64,000 bases of DNA from Deuterostichococcus epilithicus (Eukaryota > Chlorophyta > Trebouxiophyceae > Prasiolales > Stichococcaceae). The translations under genes and the position numbers were made by a program. Location of the stretch: contig JAVTLE010000004.1 of NCBI GenBank assembly GCA_033439295.1, positions 434,012 to 498,011 of the forward strand. Direction: 5' to 3'. The notes under the pieces were generated by a model. It saw only the letters and a list, made by a program, of their open reading frames with translations. It made no database searches and was not told where the DNA came from. Below are positions 36,139 through 46,436 of the stretch, one piece after another. Numbering within the stretch: the first letter of the stretch is position 1; each line of letters starts with the position of its first letter.

Positions 36139-38704
36139 ATGGCGAGGAGCATGCTCGTTGTGCTCGTGGCGGCCGCACTTCTGGGCATCGCTGTGACCAC
36201 TGCAGGTGAGAATGTCTTCGGTTTTGTTTAATGTGCAGCAAATCACTGATCAGTACACAGGAAACGGTTCCGCGGTGCCGCTCTTCACAGGCGCGCGAAA
36301 AGTCCATGTGCAGCAGCTTTACACGCAATACGCGGCAGGCAGCGCACCCAAGACAGTGCCCTGTCATAATCACAGAGTGAATAGAGCATGCCGCGGGTGC
36401 AACAACGTCCTGCGCCCGATTGGGACATACTAACATACGGACCCTCCACCTTTGTTCTCAAAGCACGGGGGAAACCGTCAGGCCCAAACGTTTCAAAGCG
36501 TCACTGTCAATCTCACTCTCATCTGTAGGCGCCATTGAAGGCGGCGTTGCTGTGCAACAGCAGGGCGGCCTCAGGTGCGCAGTCCCTGCGGCGGGATGAC
36601 GTCCTCAGAGCTGTGCCATGACGCGCTGACACGCAATGCCCTGCTTACAGAAATCTCTGAAAACGGCTGCCTGAGTTCCGTTGCAAGCTCTCCCGCCGGC
36701 GTGCATGGCGGAGTTGTGCAGCATGAGCCATGCGTGCCGGTCCTCATGTCAGTGGCTCCGGCACGCAGGACGCGGTCGCTCTTGCAGGCGGCAGCCCCTG
36801 CGCCTTCCAACGACGAGGACGATGCTGCAGGCCTGGCCCCTGTGAGAGATCAACCATGACTCCGGCTCGCTCTAATGTTTGATTGCTCTGTTCCTCATCA
36901 CAGTTTCATCTTCTTCGCGGCAACGTCAGTGGCATCAGCGCACATGCATGAAGTCCCTGCGGCCTGCGCTACCTGCGTGCCCTGCTGAGCCGTCGCCACG
37001 CTCCTCTCACAGGGCACGAACGACGACGGCGAGGACGATGGCACCCCTGCTGCCGCTCCTGGCAACGATGACGACGACATTGCTGGCACTGCACCGGTGA
37101 GACTTGAGAGCCTACTGGTCCAGATCCTGCCGCATGCGCTGTTGGCGAATGTGTTAGCAGAAGCAGGTAGGTGGCTTCCCAGTTGGCGCTGTCCTCGACT
37201 GGCAGAAGCCGACAGTCTGTGCCATCCGTGCGCGTCGCTAGCGCAGGGCCTCGTGCGGCGTGCTCGCTCCTGGTGGAAACATAAGGTCAGTCTCGCCCCC
37301 TGAAGGGATGAAGTTCACCATGCTGGTGGGTACTGCAGGGCACCTCCGACGATGGCGAGGACGATGGCACCCCTGCTGCTGCTCCCGGCAACGATGATGA
37401 CGACATTGAGGGCACCGCACCGGTGCGATCAGTGGGCCTGTTGGCTCGAATGCAGGTTGCAATGGTGTAGTCTGCCGGTGCTGCAGCAAATTTCAGCAGT
37501 GTGCTGGCAGGCTGCCCACATGTAAGGCGGCTTGCCGGCTTGGAGAAACACACACGCGAGCGGTGGTTGATGCATGGTGTGCGTGCATAATGAGTAGGAT
37601 GTTTGGGCTCAGGGCACTAGCGACGACGGCGAGGACGATGGCACCCCTGCTGCTGCTCCTGGCAATGATGACGATGACATTGCTGGCACTGCACCGGTGA
37701 GACTTGAGAGCCTACTCGTCCCGCGGCTGCCGCATGCGCTGTTGGCGAATGTTTGCAGAAGCAGGAAGTCGCTTCCCAGTTTGTGTGGCGCTGTCCTCGA
37801 CTGGCAGAAGCCGACTGTCTGTGCTATCTGTGCAGTCGGTAGCGCAGCGCAGCGCGCTGCATGCTTGCTCCTGGTGGACCTGTCAGGTTAGTATCGCCCC
37901 CGGAAGGGATGCACATCACCTGAGGACCACCATGCTGGTGGGTACTGCAGGGCACCTCCGACGATGGCGAGGACGATGGCACCCCCGCTGCTGCTCCCGG
38001 CGGCGATGACGGCGCAGGTAGCCAGCACAACAGACTTGCAGCCGTCTGTGTAATTTCTGTCACCTCAATCCTTGTAGACGCCGGTGATGAAACAGACACA
38101 TCAGGTAGCAGGCCACTCGTGTTGAGTTATACCATGATGAGCTGTCTCTGTACTTCGGACAGATGATGGCGAGGACGACATCGCACCAGGACCTGTCTTG
38201 GATGACGATGGCGCAGGTGACCCTGACGAGTCAGTGTGTCGACTTGATGACTCCCGTTGCATTTTCGAGGCCACCTGCTGTGCCTGTGCATGGTTGCAGA
38301 GTCACACCTGCATCGAGTTTCACCAATTGCACCGCAGCGCAATTGCACCGCAGCGCATTCAGACCAAACTTTGGGAAGTTGCGTCTGACATAGCATGTGT
38401 GCAATGCAGATGACGGCGAGGACGAGATTGCGCCTGCCACCGCGCCCGCACCGCAGAGCGCGTCTTTCAAGGTGCGCTCGCCACGCTGCACAGCTCAAAG
38501 TGTTCGTGAAAGCTGCCATTGCCCAGCAGCAAAGCAAACCAGCCCAATAGCCACAGCCACGATTTTGCGAATGCCTATCCCTCACAACGTAAAACTGCAC
38601 AGATCTGACGCTTTGCTCCACTCCTTGCACTGCAGTTCAGCAGCATCGTGCCGGCGGCCGCCCTGGTGGGCGCCAGCTCGGTGCTCATGGCGGTGCTCGC
38701 CTGA
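36139..38704 (+). CDS. Secreted acidic Asp/Ala/Pro repeat protein, probably GPI-anchored (paralogue 2)
   Basis: Ten exons join in phase: 36139-36205, 36795-36841, 37013-37096, 37339-37422, 37613-37696, 37951-38017, 38078-38104, 38163-38216, 38410-38471 and 38636-38704, for 214 residues. Exon 1 is a signal peptide (MARSMLVVLVAAALLGIAVT). Exons 3-5 are each 84 bases in phase 0 and encode GTSDDGEDDGTPAAAPGNDD followed by DDIAGTAP, with few changes. Exon 6 starts the same way and then diverges. Exon 9 (DDGEDEIAPATAPAPQ) and the hydrophobic last exon (FSSIVPAAALVGASSVLMAV) match paralogue 1 closely. The two genes thus share first, penultimate and last exons but carry different middle repeats. All splice sites are GT-AG. 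Function is unknown; a surface or wall protein is the simplest reading. Confidence 0.78.
37013..38017 (+). repeat. Duplicated two-exon block of about 600 bases
   Basis: Exons at 37013 and 37339 recur at 37613 and 37951 (offsets 600 and 612). The intron after the first exon of each block is alike as well (both open gtgagacttgagagcctact), as is the sequence before the second (catgctggtgggtactgcag). This is a tandem duplication of a block with two exons and an intron. Confidence 0.85.
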
Positions 38705-40018
38705 TACCGCCCATCTGCTAGTTCGACATTCATTGGCGACCTGATTCAGGATGCCACTATCTGCCTATCTCCAGTCGTGAGATAGTTCGAAGTACGTGAC
38801 TGAAGTCGAGCAGTTCTACGGGCAGCTATGGCTATTGCTGATGCTGTCTGGCGCCACCAGTGCACCGCACCGGCTGCACATCAGCGAACTGGTTCCTGAA
38901 TTGACTCTATAGGTCTAGGATAGTACTCCGCCGCAAGTTTTTGGGGTTCTACCTATCAATGCCAGCATCGTGGAATTCTGCAGCGCACCACTACTCCTGC
39001 GTGCCCGCGACAGCGCGACTTGCCGTCGGCGCGGTGCACTGTTCTTGATTGAGAATGGTCCGTGATACCACCTGCCGCGAGCCGATCCAAGCGTGATATT
39101 TTCATCACAGGTTCATTTTAATGGAATGAGTCTGGCCAGAAATCTGCAAATTTGTTGCTAAGTGTCTCTCGCCTGCTGACAGAGCCCTCCTGCAGCCGCC
39201 GCCCTTCGCGCACCTGGCGCCTCTCCGGTCAGCCCAACCCCTCGAGCAAGTCAGGTGCCTTTTCTGTTGTGTGCATGCTGCTTGGCCGACCCCGCCTGAG
39301 TGCATTCCACCCGCTCGCACTTTGGTTCTCGTTTCCTTAGCGGGGACAGTGACAGTAGCGAAGTGCACTGCCGCCGTCAACATCCTGGCGGGCTGCGCCT
39401 TGCAGTCTACCTGGCTGATGTTGCGACATCTTCTGCACGCTGCATAAACGTCTTCCTCAGCAGCGCAGTGTTACGTTCTCTTGCTGCATCGCATCCACAT
39501 CCCGTAGACCTGAACGCAGGCAGTGGTCGTCAAGAAGCTCCTGTGCATTGACTCGTACACTATCTTCAGCCCAACTCCTGCATCATCAGTTTGGGCTGAA
39601 CAGCAACGCTTAGGTCCCCTTCAGCTCCGTGCGGCGACGGGCAGCGGGTACTGCCTCTGCTGAGGCTAGCAGCATTGCGACGACAGCTAGCCTACCCCTG
39701 CTTTGCGGTGAGTACCAAGCTGTGCAGACCCTTTTACATTCGGCGCTGACCGTCTTCCGCGAGCAGGGCTCGGTCGTAGGTTGGTTCACGGCATCTTGAA
39801 GCGCAGCGCAGAGTAGCCAAGTATCTCAGACCATATTGGGGCCAGCCTGGCCTCGCTCGCCCTCGCCTGACGACGCCGCTGTGCGGCTGTGCGAACAGAG
39901 TCGCCAATTGAGATCGAACATGCCAAATCGAAGCCTTGCGTTGCAGGCAGCTCAAGTTCGTGACTTAGCATCGCTGCGGGCACATTCCGTAACCGCTGGC
40001 GGCGACGCAGCCTTGCAG
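38705..40018. other. 1.3-kb spacer with no gene seen
   Basis: No frame here has splice signals or a recognisable domain. It carries the second copy of the 32-base dispersed repeat (39309-39340). The promoter of the next gene should lie near its right end. Confidence 0.4.
39309..39340. repeat. Second copy of the 32-base dispersed repeat
   Basis: This is the exact reverse complement of 28124-28155. The sequence flanking it here does not match the other copy, and the 14-base direct repeats are absent. Confidence 0.6.
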
Positions 40019-41907
40019 ATGGAGCGCGCCGCTGCCTGGGCGTGGGCGGCGGCCCTGCTGCTGCTCGTTGGAGGCTGTCAAGCGCAGTCGCAAGCCACGT
40101 CTACGCGCGTCGGCACCGAGGCTGCAACGTCTCAGAGCCAGCGAACGGAAGTCCCAGCTGACGGCGGTGCGGCATCCATTCTATCTCAGGAGGATGAGGT
40201 GCATAGATAGTGCTGCGGCATTGCGACGCGTGACACGTCCGCAGGGCCTCAGGGGATGGGTGCGAGTGCTCCGGCGCCGTCGTGTGCATTTGCTGTTGCG
40301 GGCGCATTCCGAGCGCGGCCCATTCGGTAGCGCGGCCCCCGAGATGTGCTTCTGAGCTGGTTTGAGCTCGTGTGCCGCAGGGTGCGTGCCGTACATCTTT
40401 CAGCCGGACCGCGACGCTTTCAACTACACGGCCTTCCTGGGTGAGCAGCCCTGTCTCCAGTGCTCGGTGGTCTGCGCCCGCAGCTGGCTTGCGCTGCCCA
40501 GCCGCCCGGCGCCACCCTGGAATGGTTTGCAAGGAGCCTGCGGCTGCGGCGGCAGGCCTTCCCGGCCTCATGCTATCCTGCTGACACAGGGTTCTGGGCG
40601 TGGTTTTAGCATTCCTAAAGTACATTGACAAGGAATGTCACTGCTGATCATGCCTGCAGGTCTCCAAGACCATCTGCCGCCGGCGTGCAGCACGGACCAT
40701 ATCAGGTGAGGGCAGCAACGATGGATGGAGGTCAGACTTTAGGACTCCTCTCAACGCCCCCGCTTGCACAGCAGGCTGCACGCAGCAGGCATGTTCCTGC
40801 GCTTGGTTGGGTCTACTCGTGTGACAGCCATGGGTGTGGCTGAGCGGGCTCACAATATAATATCCAGCCGCGCTGTGGGTGCGCCAGGATCACGAAGATG
40901 TACATCAACAACGTGTGCGTCGACACTCGCCACAACAACTACAACGTGCCCTACCTCCACATCGACAACGAGGGTGCGTAAACCCTGAGAACTCTCGCTG
41001 GACGGCTGCCGGCCGCATGCTGCAGCATCATCCGGTCGGAGCGCGCATCAGGCGCCAGGCCGCGGTGTGGAACCGAATGCCCCACATGCCACAGCACGCT
41101 TGGTGCACCACCGTCGCCAAATGTGTAACTCACTCGACCCTGATCCCCACACTTCCAACCGCAGGCTGCGGCAACCAAGTGATGCTGGGCGACAATGCCA
41201 CCTGCAACTACGTGTTTGACAATGGTGGGCGCCCGTCCACTCCTCTCGGCCGTGTGGCGGCCTCGAAAGTGCTTCTGTGCTGCCCGTCACGCTGAGTGTG
41301 CTCGCACAATTTGCAGCTCCCCTGCGGCCACACAGGCTGTGCACCCGCTGCAGATGTGCTGCCGATCCGATTGCACACTCGCGATCAGATCATCCGGCAT
41401 TAAACAGCGCATTACAGGCTCACTGCCTGCCTGTACCTCTGCACACGCATGCGGACTGTGTGTGAAATAAAAGCAATCACAATGTGTTTGCGCCGCAGCA
41501 CCGGGCAGCGCCATCGTGAGTGGCCTGGCGGCCGGCGACATGATTGACGAGGACGCCGTGTGCTGGCGACCGCGACTAGTGTACTTTTTTGTGCAGAACA
41601 ATTGTTTCGCGGACGTGCGCGTGACCGTGAAGGTGCAACTGTATTGTGTGTACGCTTCCGCGGCACGTTCAAAGCTGACTTTTGGATATATCACAATAGC
41701 AGAGTACGACGACAAGTTATCACATCATATTGTGACTGCTTCGGATCGCAGGTCACCTTCGACACGTTCAACGGCACCTGCACGGCGCCACCCGGCGACG
41801 GCGGCCTGTCGAAGGGCGCTGTTGCCGGCATCGTGATAGGAGCGCTGGTGTTTGCCGCGGTGGTGGTGGTGCTATCCTGGTTCTGCTGCTGCCAGCTCAG
41901 GGGCTGA
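40019..41907 (+). CDS. Type I single-pass membrane protein of an unrecognised family (paralogue 1)
   Basis: Seven exons (40019-40166, 40381-40440, 40660-40705, 40888-40973, 41165-41224, 41499-41632, 41752-41907) join in phase into 229 residues. It starts with a signal peptide (WAWAAALLLLVGGCQAQ). An ectodomain of about 150 residues contains TRVGTEAATSQSQ, CVPYIFQPDRDAFNYTAFLG, KMYINNVCVDTRHNNYNVPY, CNYVF, and VCWRPRLVYFFVQNNCFADV followed by VTFDTFNGTC. Several N-x-S/T sites and about nine Cys fit a folded extracellular domain. A membrane helix follows GGLSKGA (VAGIVIGALVFAAVVVVLSW), and the cytosolic tail is very short (FCCCQLRG), with Cys that could be palmitoylated. The frame stays open upstream of 40019, but this ATG gives the best signal peptide and matches the paralogue. 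No known domain was recognised. Confidence 0.8.
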
Positions 41908-43259
41908 ACCGCGGCAGTAGAGTCGCCGCTGGGCCGCGCCCATCGTTTGCGTTCGACATTCTAGCAAACACATGATGACGCAAAGTTGGCATGTCACTCC
42001 TTAGTTTATGCACTCGGTCGAATGGTTTTGCAGAAGGATGACACCGCACATGGCGGCGGCGACGTTGGACGGATCCTGTTAGCGAGGTCCGTGTAGAGTA
42101 CATAGCTGCTCTGTGTCCAGGGGCTGGAAGGAAGAAAGGAGCAGTTTTGAGCATCTCGCAACCCTAGGCCATGGAAGCAGCCGCCGATGTACAAACTTCC
42201 TTGAAGTATCATCGCTCGCCCTCGCGACGGGCCTTTCTTTCCTCCCCAACTAGATCGTGCGCGCTGCGCGTGCCGCAGCCGGATTGCCTGTGACGGCTAG
42301 CACGACTCAGCGTCGTTCGCCCCTTTCTGTTGGTGTCGTTGCGACTGCAGCAACGCCGTCCGCCGTTCTCCTGCACCACCAGCCACTGTGCTGTACTACT
42401 TCGACGCTGTGTTCGCCGGCACCGCCATAGCAGGTGCACGTTCTGCAGGCCTGTGCACGGTCGGCCTTACTAACACACAATGCCTGAAACAGATCTTTGC
42501 TATGGGTTCCAGCGTCTGGCCATGGTGCTCTAATGACCGGCGACGCTGAGGGCTTAATACCGGCGTGGCTCAGACGTACGTCACTGCCATTCGTCTTGGG
42601 GCGTCGCCGCTGGAACCTTGCTTGTGATCATCCCCAGTTCAACGATCATCCAGTTGGCGGGCGCGCGACACCGCGTTGTTCGCTCGTCATGCACGCGTAT
42701 GCATGACTCTGGTGCTTCCCACCCAAGTCACGGTGAACTGCGGAGGAGATGTTGATTTCGCAGCATCTGCAGCATCTCAATTTGCTGCATGTTCAGGCGC
42801 TCTTTGGGAATCTTTGCGGTTGCATGGGCTGCTGCAGCAGAACGTTTACCGCATCCTGTCTTGGCCCTGCCACCGCCGCTGGCTGTTCTGCAATGCGTGC
42901 ATGCTGGCAAGCGCCAAGGTCAGGTGACGGTTTCGTGTGCATCATGATCCCCTTGCTCTCGCAGTCAAAGCGCAGACACAAATCGACCAGGTGCAGTCAG
43001 TTGCGGCGGGTGACGACTGCGTGCGGGTTGACCACCGGGCACGGTTGCCCGAGGCTCGTGCGATCACTAGCGACCAGAACAGCACGCAGGAGGGGGCGAC
43101 AAAGCTGCAGGCCGGAGGGGCTTGGGGGTGGGTTGGGGTTACGTGGGCATGTGCATTGCTCAACCGCTCAATAAGCAGCTGAAGCACTCAACATGCACGC
43201 CTGTCTCTGCCGCCACTGACGGTTCGAATGCGCTCCCGGTTGCAGGTTCCCTTTCAGCC
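41908..43259. other. 1.35-kb spacer with no gene seen
   Basis: This separates the two membrane-protein paralogues and contains the 3' UTR of one and the promoter of the other. Open frames on either strand have no domain and no convincing splice signals. Confidence 0.4.
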
Positions 43260-45461
43260 ATGGCTCGTCACACGGTTGTAGCCCTGGCGGCGGCGGCGCT
43301 GCTGCTGCTGTCCGGCTGCGCGGCGCAGAACAACGAGACCGCCACCCGGGTGGGCACAGCGGCTGCCACATCGCAGTCGCAGCAGATCATCGTGCCGGGC
43401 AACGGAGGTGTGAATGCTGGCATGCTTTACATGCCTTCCAATCAAGCGGTGCATTGCATACCACACGCTTTTTCCAGCATGCATAGGTCGGCCAGCAGCC
43501 ATTTGCCGCCATGCATCTTGCTGCTGTGCGACCACCTGTCGCTGCTCTCGGGCAGAGCCAGCATGCCGCCACGCCTTCCTGCTGTCCCGGCCTCAGGGAA
43601 CGCGCACACGCGGCCAAGTCACCCAACCTGCCTGACCTCTGCAAGCCTGCATGCAGGCTGTGTCTCCTTCACCTACGCCCCGGACAGGACGCCGGGTTTC
43701 AACTACAGCGCGTACTTGTGCGTGCTTTCCTGATGTCGCCTGTTGGTTGCCTGCCGTCTCTTGCAGTCTGGACACTGAGGCAAACTCCATTTTGTCATTG
43801 ATCCATCATCCTCAGACTTATGCCTCACACTCCTCCCCGCAACTGTAGGGGCCTGCCCACGACGCTGCCGAGTGGCTGCACCAACGAGAGCCTGACGTGA
43901 GCCCCTGGATGCATCTTTCCTGATGCAAACCGCTCACCCTGCACTCGACTTGCGTGGCGCCACTGAAGTGGCTGCTGCATGCGCCGCACAGGCGACCAGT
44001 TGCTCGCCGCCCCCTCGCATTTGCATGCGTCCCCCACCAGCCGCTGCAGCTGCTGCCGGCTGCACGGCATCGCAGGGGCCGCAGTGCCGCTGCCCGAAGC
44101 CGGATCTGAATGTTGCTGACACGACTCCCTGCAGAATCTCGAAGATGTACACCATGGGCTCGTGCCCAGACACCCGGGCGAACAACTACGCTGTGCCCTC
44201 GCTCAACATCGTCAACAGCTGCACCGACGAGATCACGGTTGCCAACAACGACACCTGCAATGCAGTCATTGACAAGGGTGCGCCCGCTTGCGCAGGATGC
44301 GCCTCAGCTGCTGATTGTTCTGCAACGGTAGCTGCGCTGTCTCTGTCTTGACGATGTCGTCGCCCGCAAGATCGAACTGCAGCCAACAGAAGCAAATTCA
44401 AAACCCACCAACGCACAAGGCCGCACAGCAGGGCATGCTGCTCATACATGGTGCAGGGCTCGCCATTTGACAGAATGTGCCAATCCCTAACCCACCCCGT
44501 GTTTCGCGCACAGCCCCGGACGGCGCCCTGGCGGAGAAGGGTATCGGCCAGACCGACCTGGTGGACAGCGGCATGACGTGCTGGGACGCGCCCACAATAT
44601 ACTTTTTCGTCAGGAATTCCTGCGACAACGACGTGAGGACAACGATCAAGGTGCGGCTGCATTTTCGTCTGCTTCTGGAACACCTTTTGTGTTTCTCCGG
44701 GTCAGCATCCTTTCTACGTTTCGTAGGGTCCATAATTGGATATGTTAGCATGCTGTGTGCTAGAGTCTTGAAGACAGACCCCCACTGCTGGCTCAAGGAG
44801 CGGAGAGGATACAGACACCACTACGCCTCGGGTGTAGGGTTGCGCTTGCGTCAGCTGGGGTTGAAGAACTTTGCCCACTTAAGCACAGGACATGCGTCAC
44901 CATCTTTGGGTCATGCAACCCATCAGTTGCTGCATCACATCACGTCTGAACGACGTTCTAAAACGAGGCTGCATCCTTGCTGGTCCCCGAACACATGACT
45001 GGCGCCTGCCGTGCCGCCCCGGACCGCTGAAGTCGCCGAGCATCACAACACCTTGGACCCTGCAGCACTGGTGCTGGGGCAAAGTCTTGATCCGCCCAGC
45101 ATCACATCAGACATCGAGGACCTAGCAGCGCTTGGTCGAGGTCTCGGGTGATGCTCGGCAATGCCACGCCGGGTGGATGCTGCGGGAACCTTGGAGGTTT
45201 CGCCTGCACATCTCGAAGCCATCCACAGGTTGCCAATTCCCTGCCGCTGCACTGCAGGTCACATTCGACACGTACTATGGCACCTGCACCAACGCGGCAG
45301 ACTCCGACGACGGCGGCGACGACGTTGGCGGTTCCGCCCCATCATCCGGCGGGGGCCTGTCCAAGGGCGCCAAGGCGGGCATTGCGATCGGCGTCATCGT
45401 GGGGGTGGCCCTCATCGTCGTGGCCGCCTGGTTCCTGTGCTGCCAGCTGCGCAAGAGCTAG
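43260..45461 (+). CDS. Type I single-pass membrane protein of the same unrecognised family (paralogue 2)
   Basis: Six exons (43260-43407, 43657-43717, 43849-43896, 44135-44277, 44514-44650, 45258-45461) join in phase into 246 residues. The signal peptide is VVALAAAALLLLSGCAAQ. Exon 1 is 148 bases, exactly as in paralogue 1. Shared features run the whole length: TRVGTAAATSQSQ, DRTPGFNYSAYL, LPTTLPSGCTNESL, ISKMYTMGSCPDTRANNYAV, DTCNAVID, CWDAPTIYFFVRNSCDNDVR, VTFDTYYGTCTN. The membrane-proximal region is longer here and acidic (DSDDGGDDVGGSAPSSGGG). The helix AGIAIGVIVGVALIVVAAWF and tail LCCQLRKS follow. Exons 4 and 5 of paralogue 1 correspond to one exon here, so one intron was lost or gained. 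A role as a surface receptor or adhesin is only a guess. Confidence 0.8.
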
Positions 45462-46436
45462 GTGCACGGCCGCACGATTGGGGCTTGCTTTCAGCAGCAG
45501 CGGAAGGGCGCTGCACGCATGGCTGGCGGTGGCGGCGGGCGGCATGCCGCTGCCGACGCAGCAGACTCCCTTTGTAGCATTATCGGGACAGCCTCACCTC
45601 GCAACACCTAGATGTGGGAGCGCCAGCCTTCACATATAGGATTAAGCGCCAGCCGCATCAATCCGGCTTTTGGGGGACGGAAGGGGACGGAGGTGAGGTG
45701 GAGAACCGGGCGCCTCTGTCATCGCTGGCAGAGCCCATACTGTGCACAGCATTGTTTCATTGTCAGAAAGCCAGAACGGACTTTCGAACCTCACACAGTA
45801 ATGCGCCACTCAGCAAACCTTGCGAGCGGCAATTTCTGCGTGCTTTTATGGTTCAAAGACCGCCTGCCGGGTATTTACTTGTTAGCTGTCAGGTCACGTT
45901 TGTCAAAATTCGTATGGTGCTCGTCGAACAGTGGAAGTACGTGAAACATCTCTCGACGAGGCCTGTTCCACTTGCACCTACAAACGAAGCGCACTGCATG
46001 AACACTTCTGCTGCGCGGCAAGCATCGAGCCTAGTCAAATGCTGCCGCACCATTTGGATGGATACTGCGCTCCTCAAAAGATCAGGCAGCCTCGTGGTGC
46101 AAGAGACACTCCATCGTTGCGAGGACACTGGGTGCAAGAGACACCTACAGCGGCCGGCTGTTAACAATAATTGCTCCAACGAGACCCTCGTTGCAGCACC
46201 GTTTGTCCCCTTGATGACTACATGCCCTTGATGAATACAGTGCCCGTTTGCAACACCTGAGCGAGCTTGAGCCGTGCAGCAGCGAGTCTATGGCAGCCCG
46301 CACATCGAATTAGCAGTTTGCACGAGGCGGCTTGGCTTTACCAACTGACTCTCTTGCAGTAGGTCACACGCGTCGTCACTCAGCGTAGTCCCGTTTGGTA
46401 CCGCTTGAATGTTTCTAGGAACTGAGAGCATCTTCA
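45462..46436. other. 1-kb spacer with no gene seen
   Basis: No domain-bearing frame was found. It should contain the 3' UTR of the membrane-protein gene and the promoter of the Moco sulfurase. Confidence 0.4.

Noticed and set aside
36541-36592. Candidate exon after a tgtag acceptor in the second acidic-repeat gene
   Set aside because: Including it leaves the wrong phase for the next acidic exon; joining exon 1 to 36795 directly keeps the frame and matches the first gene.
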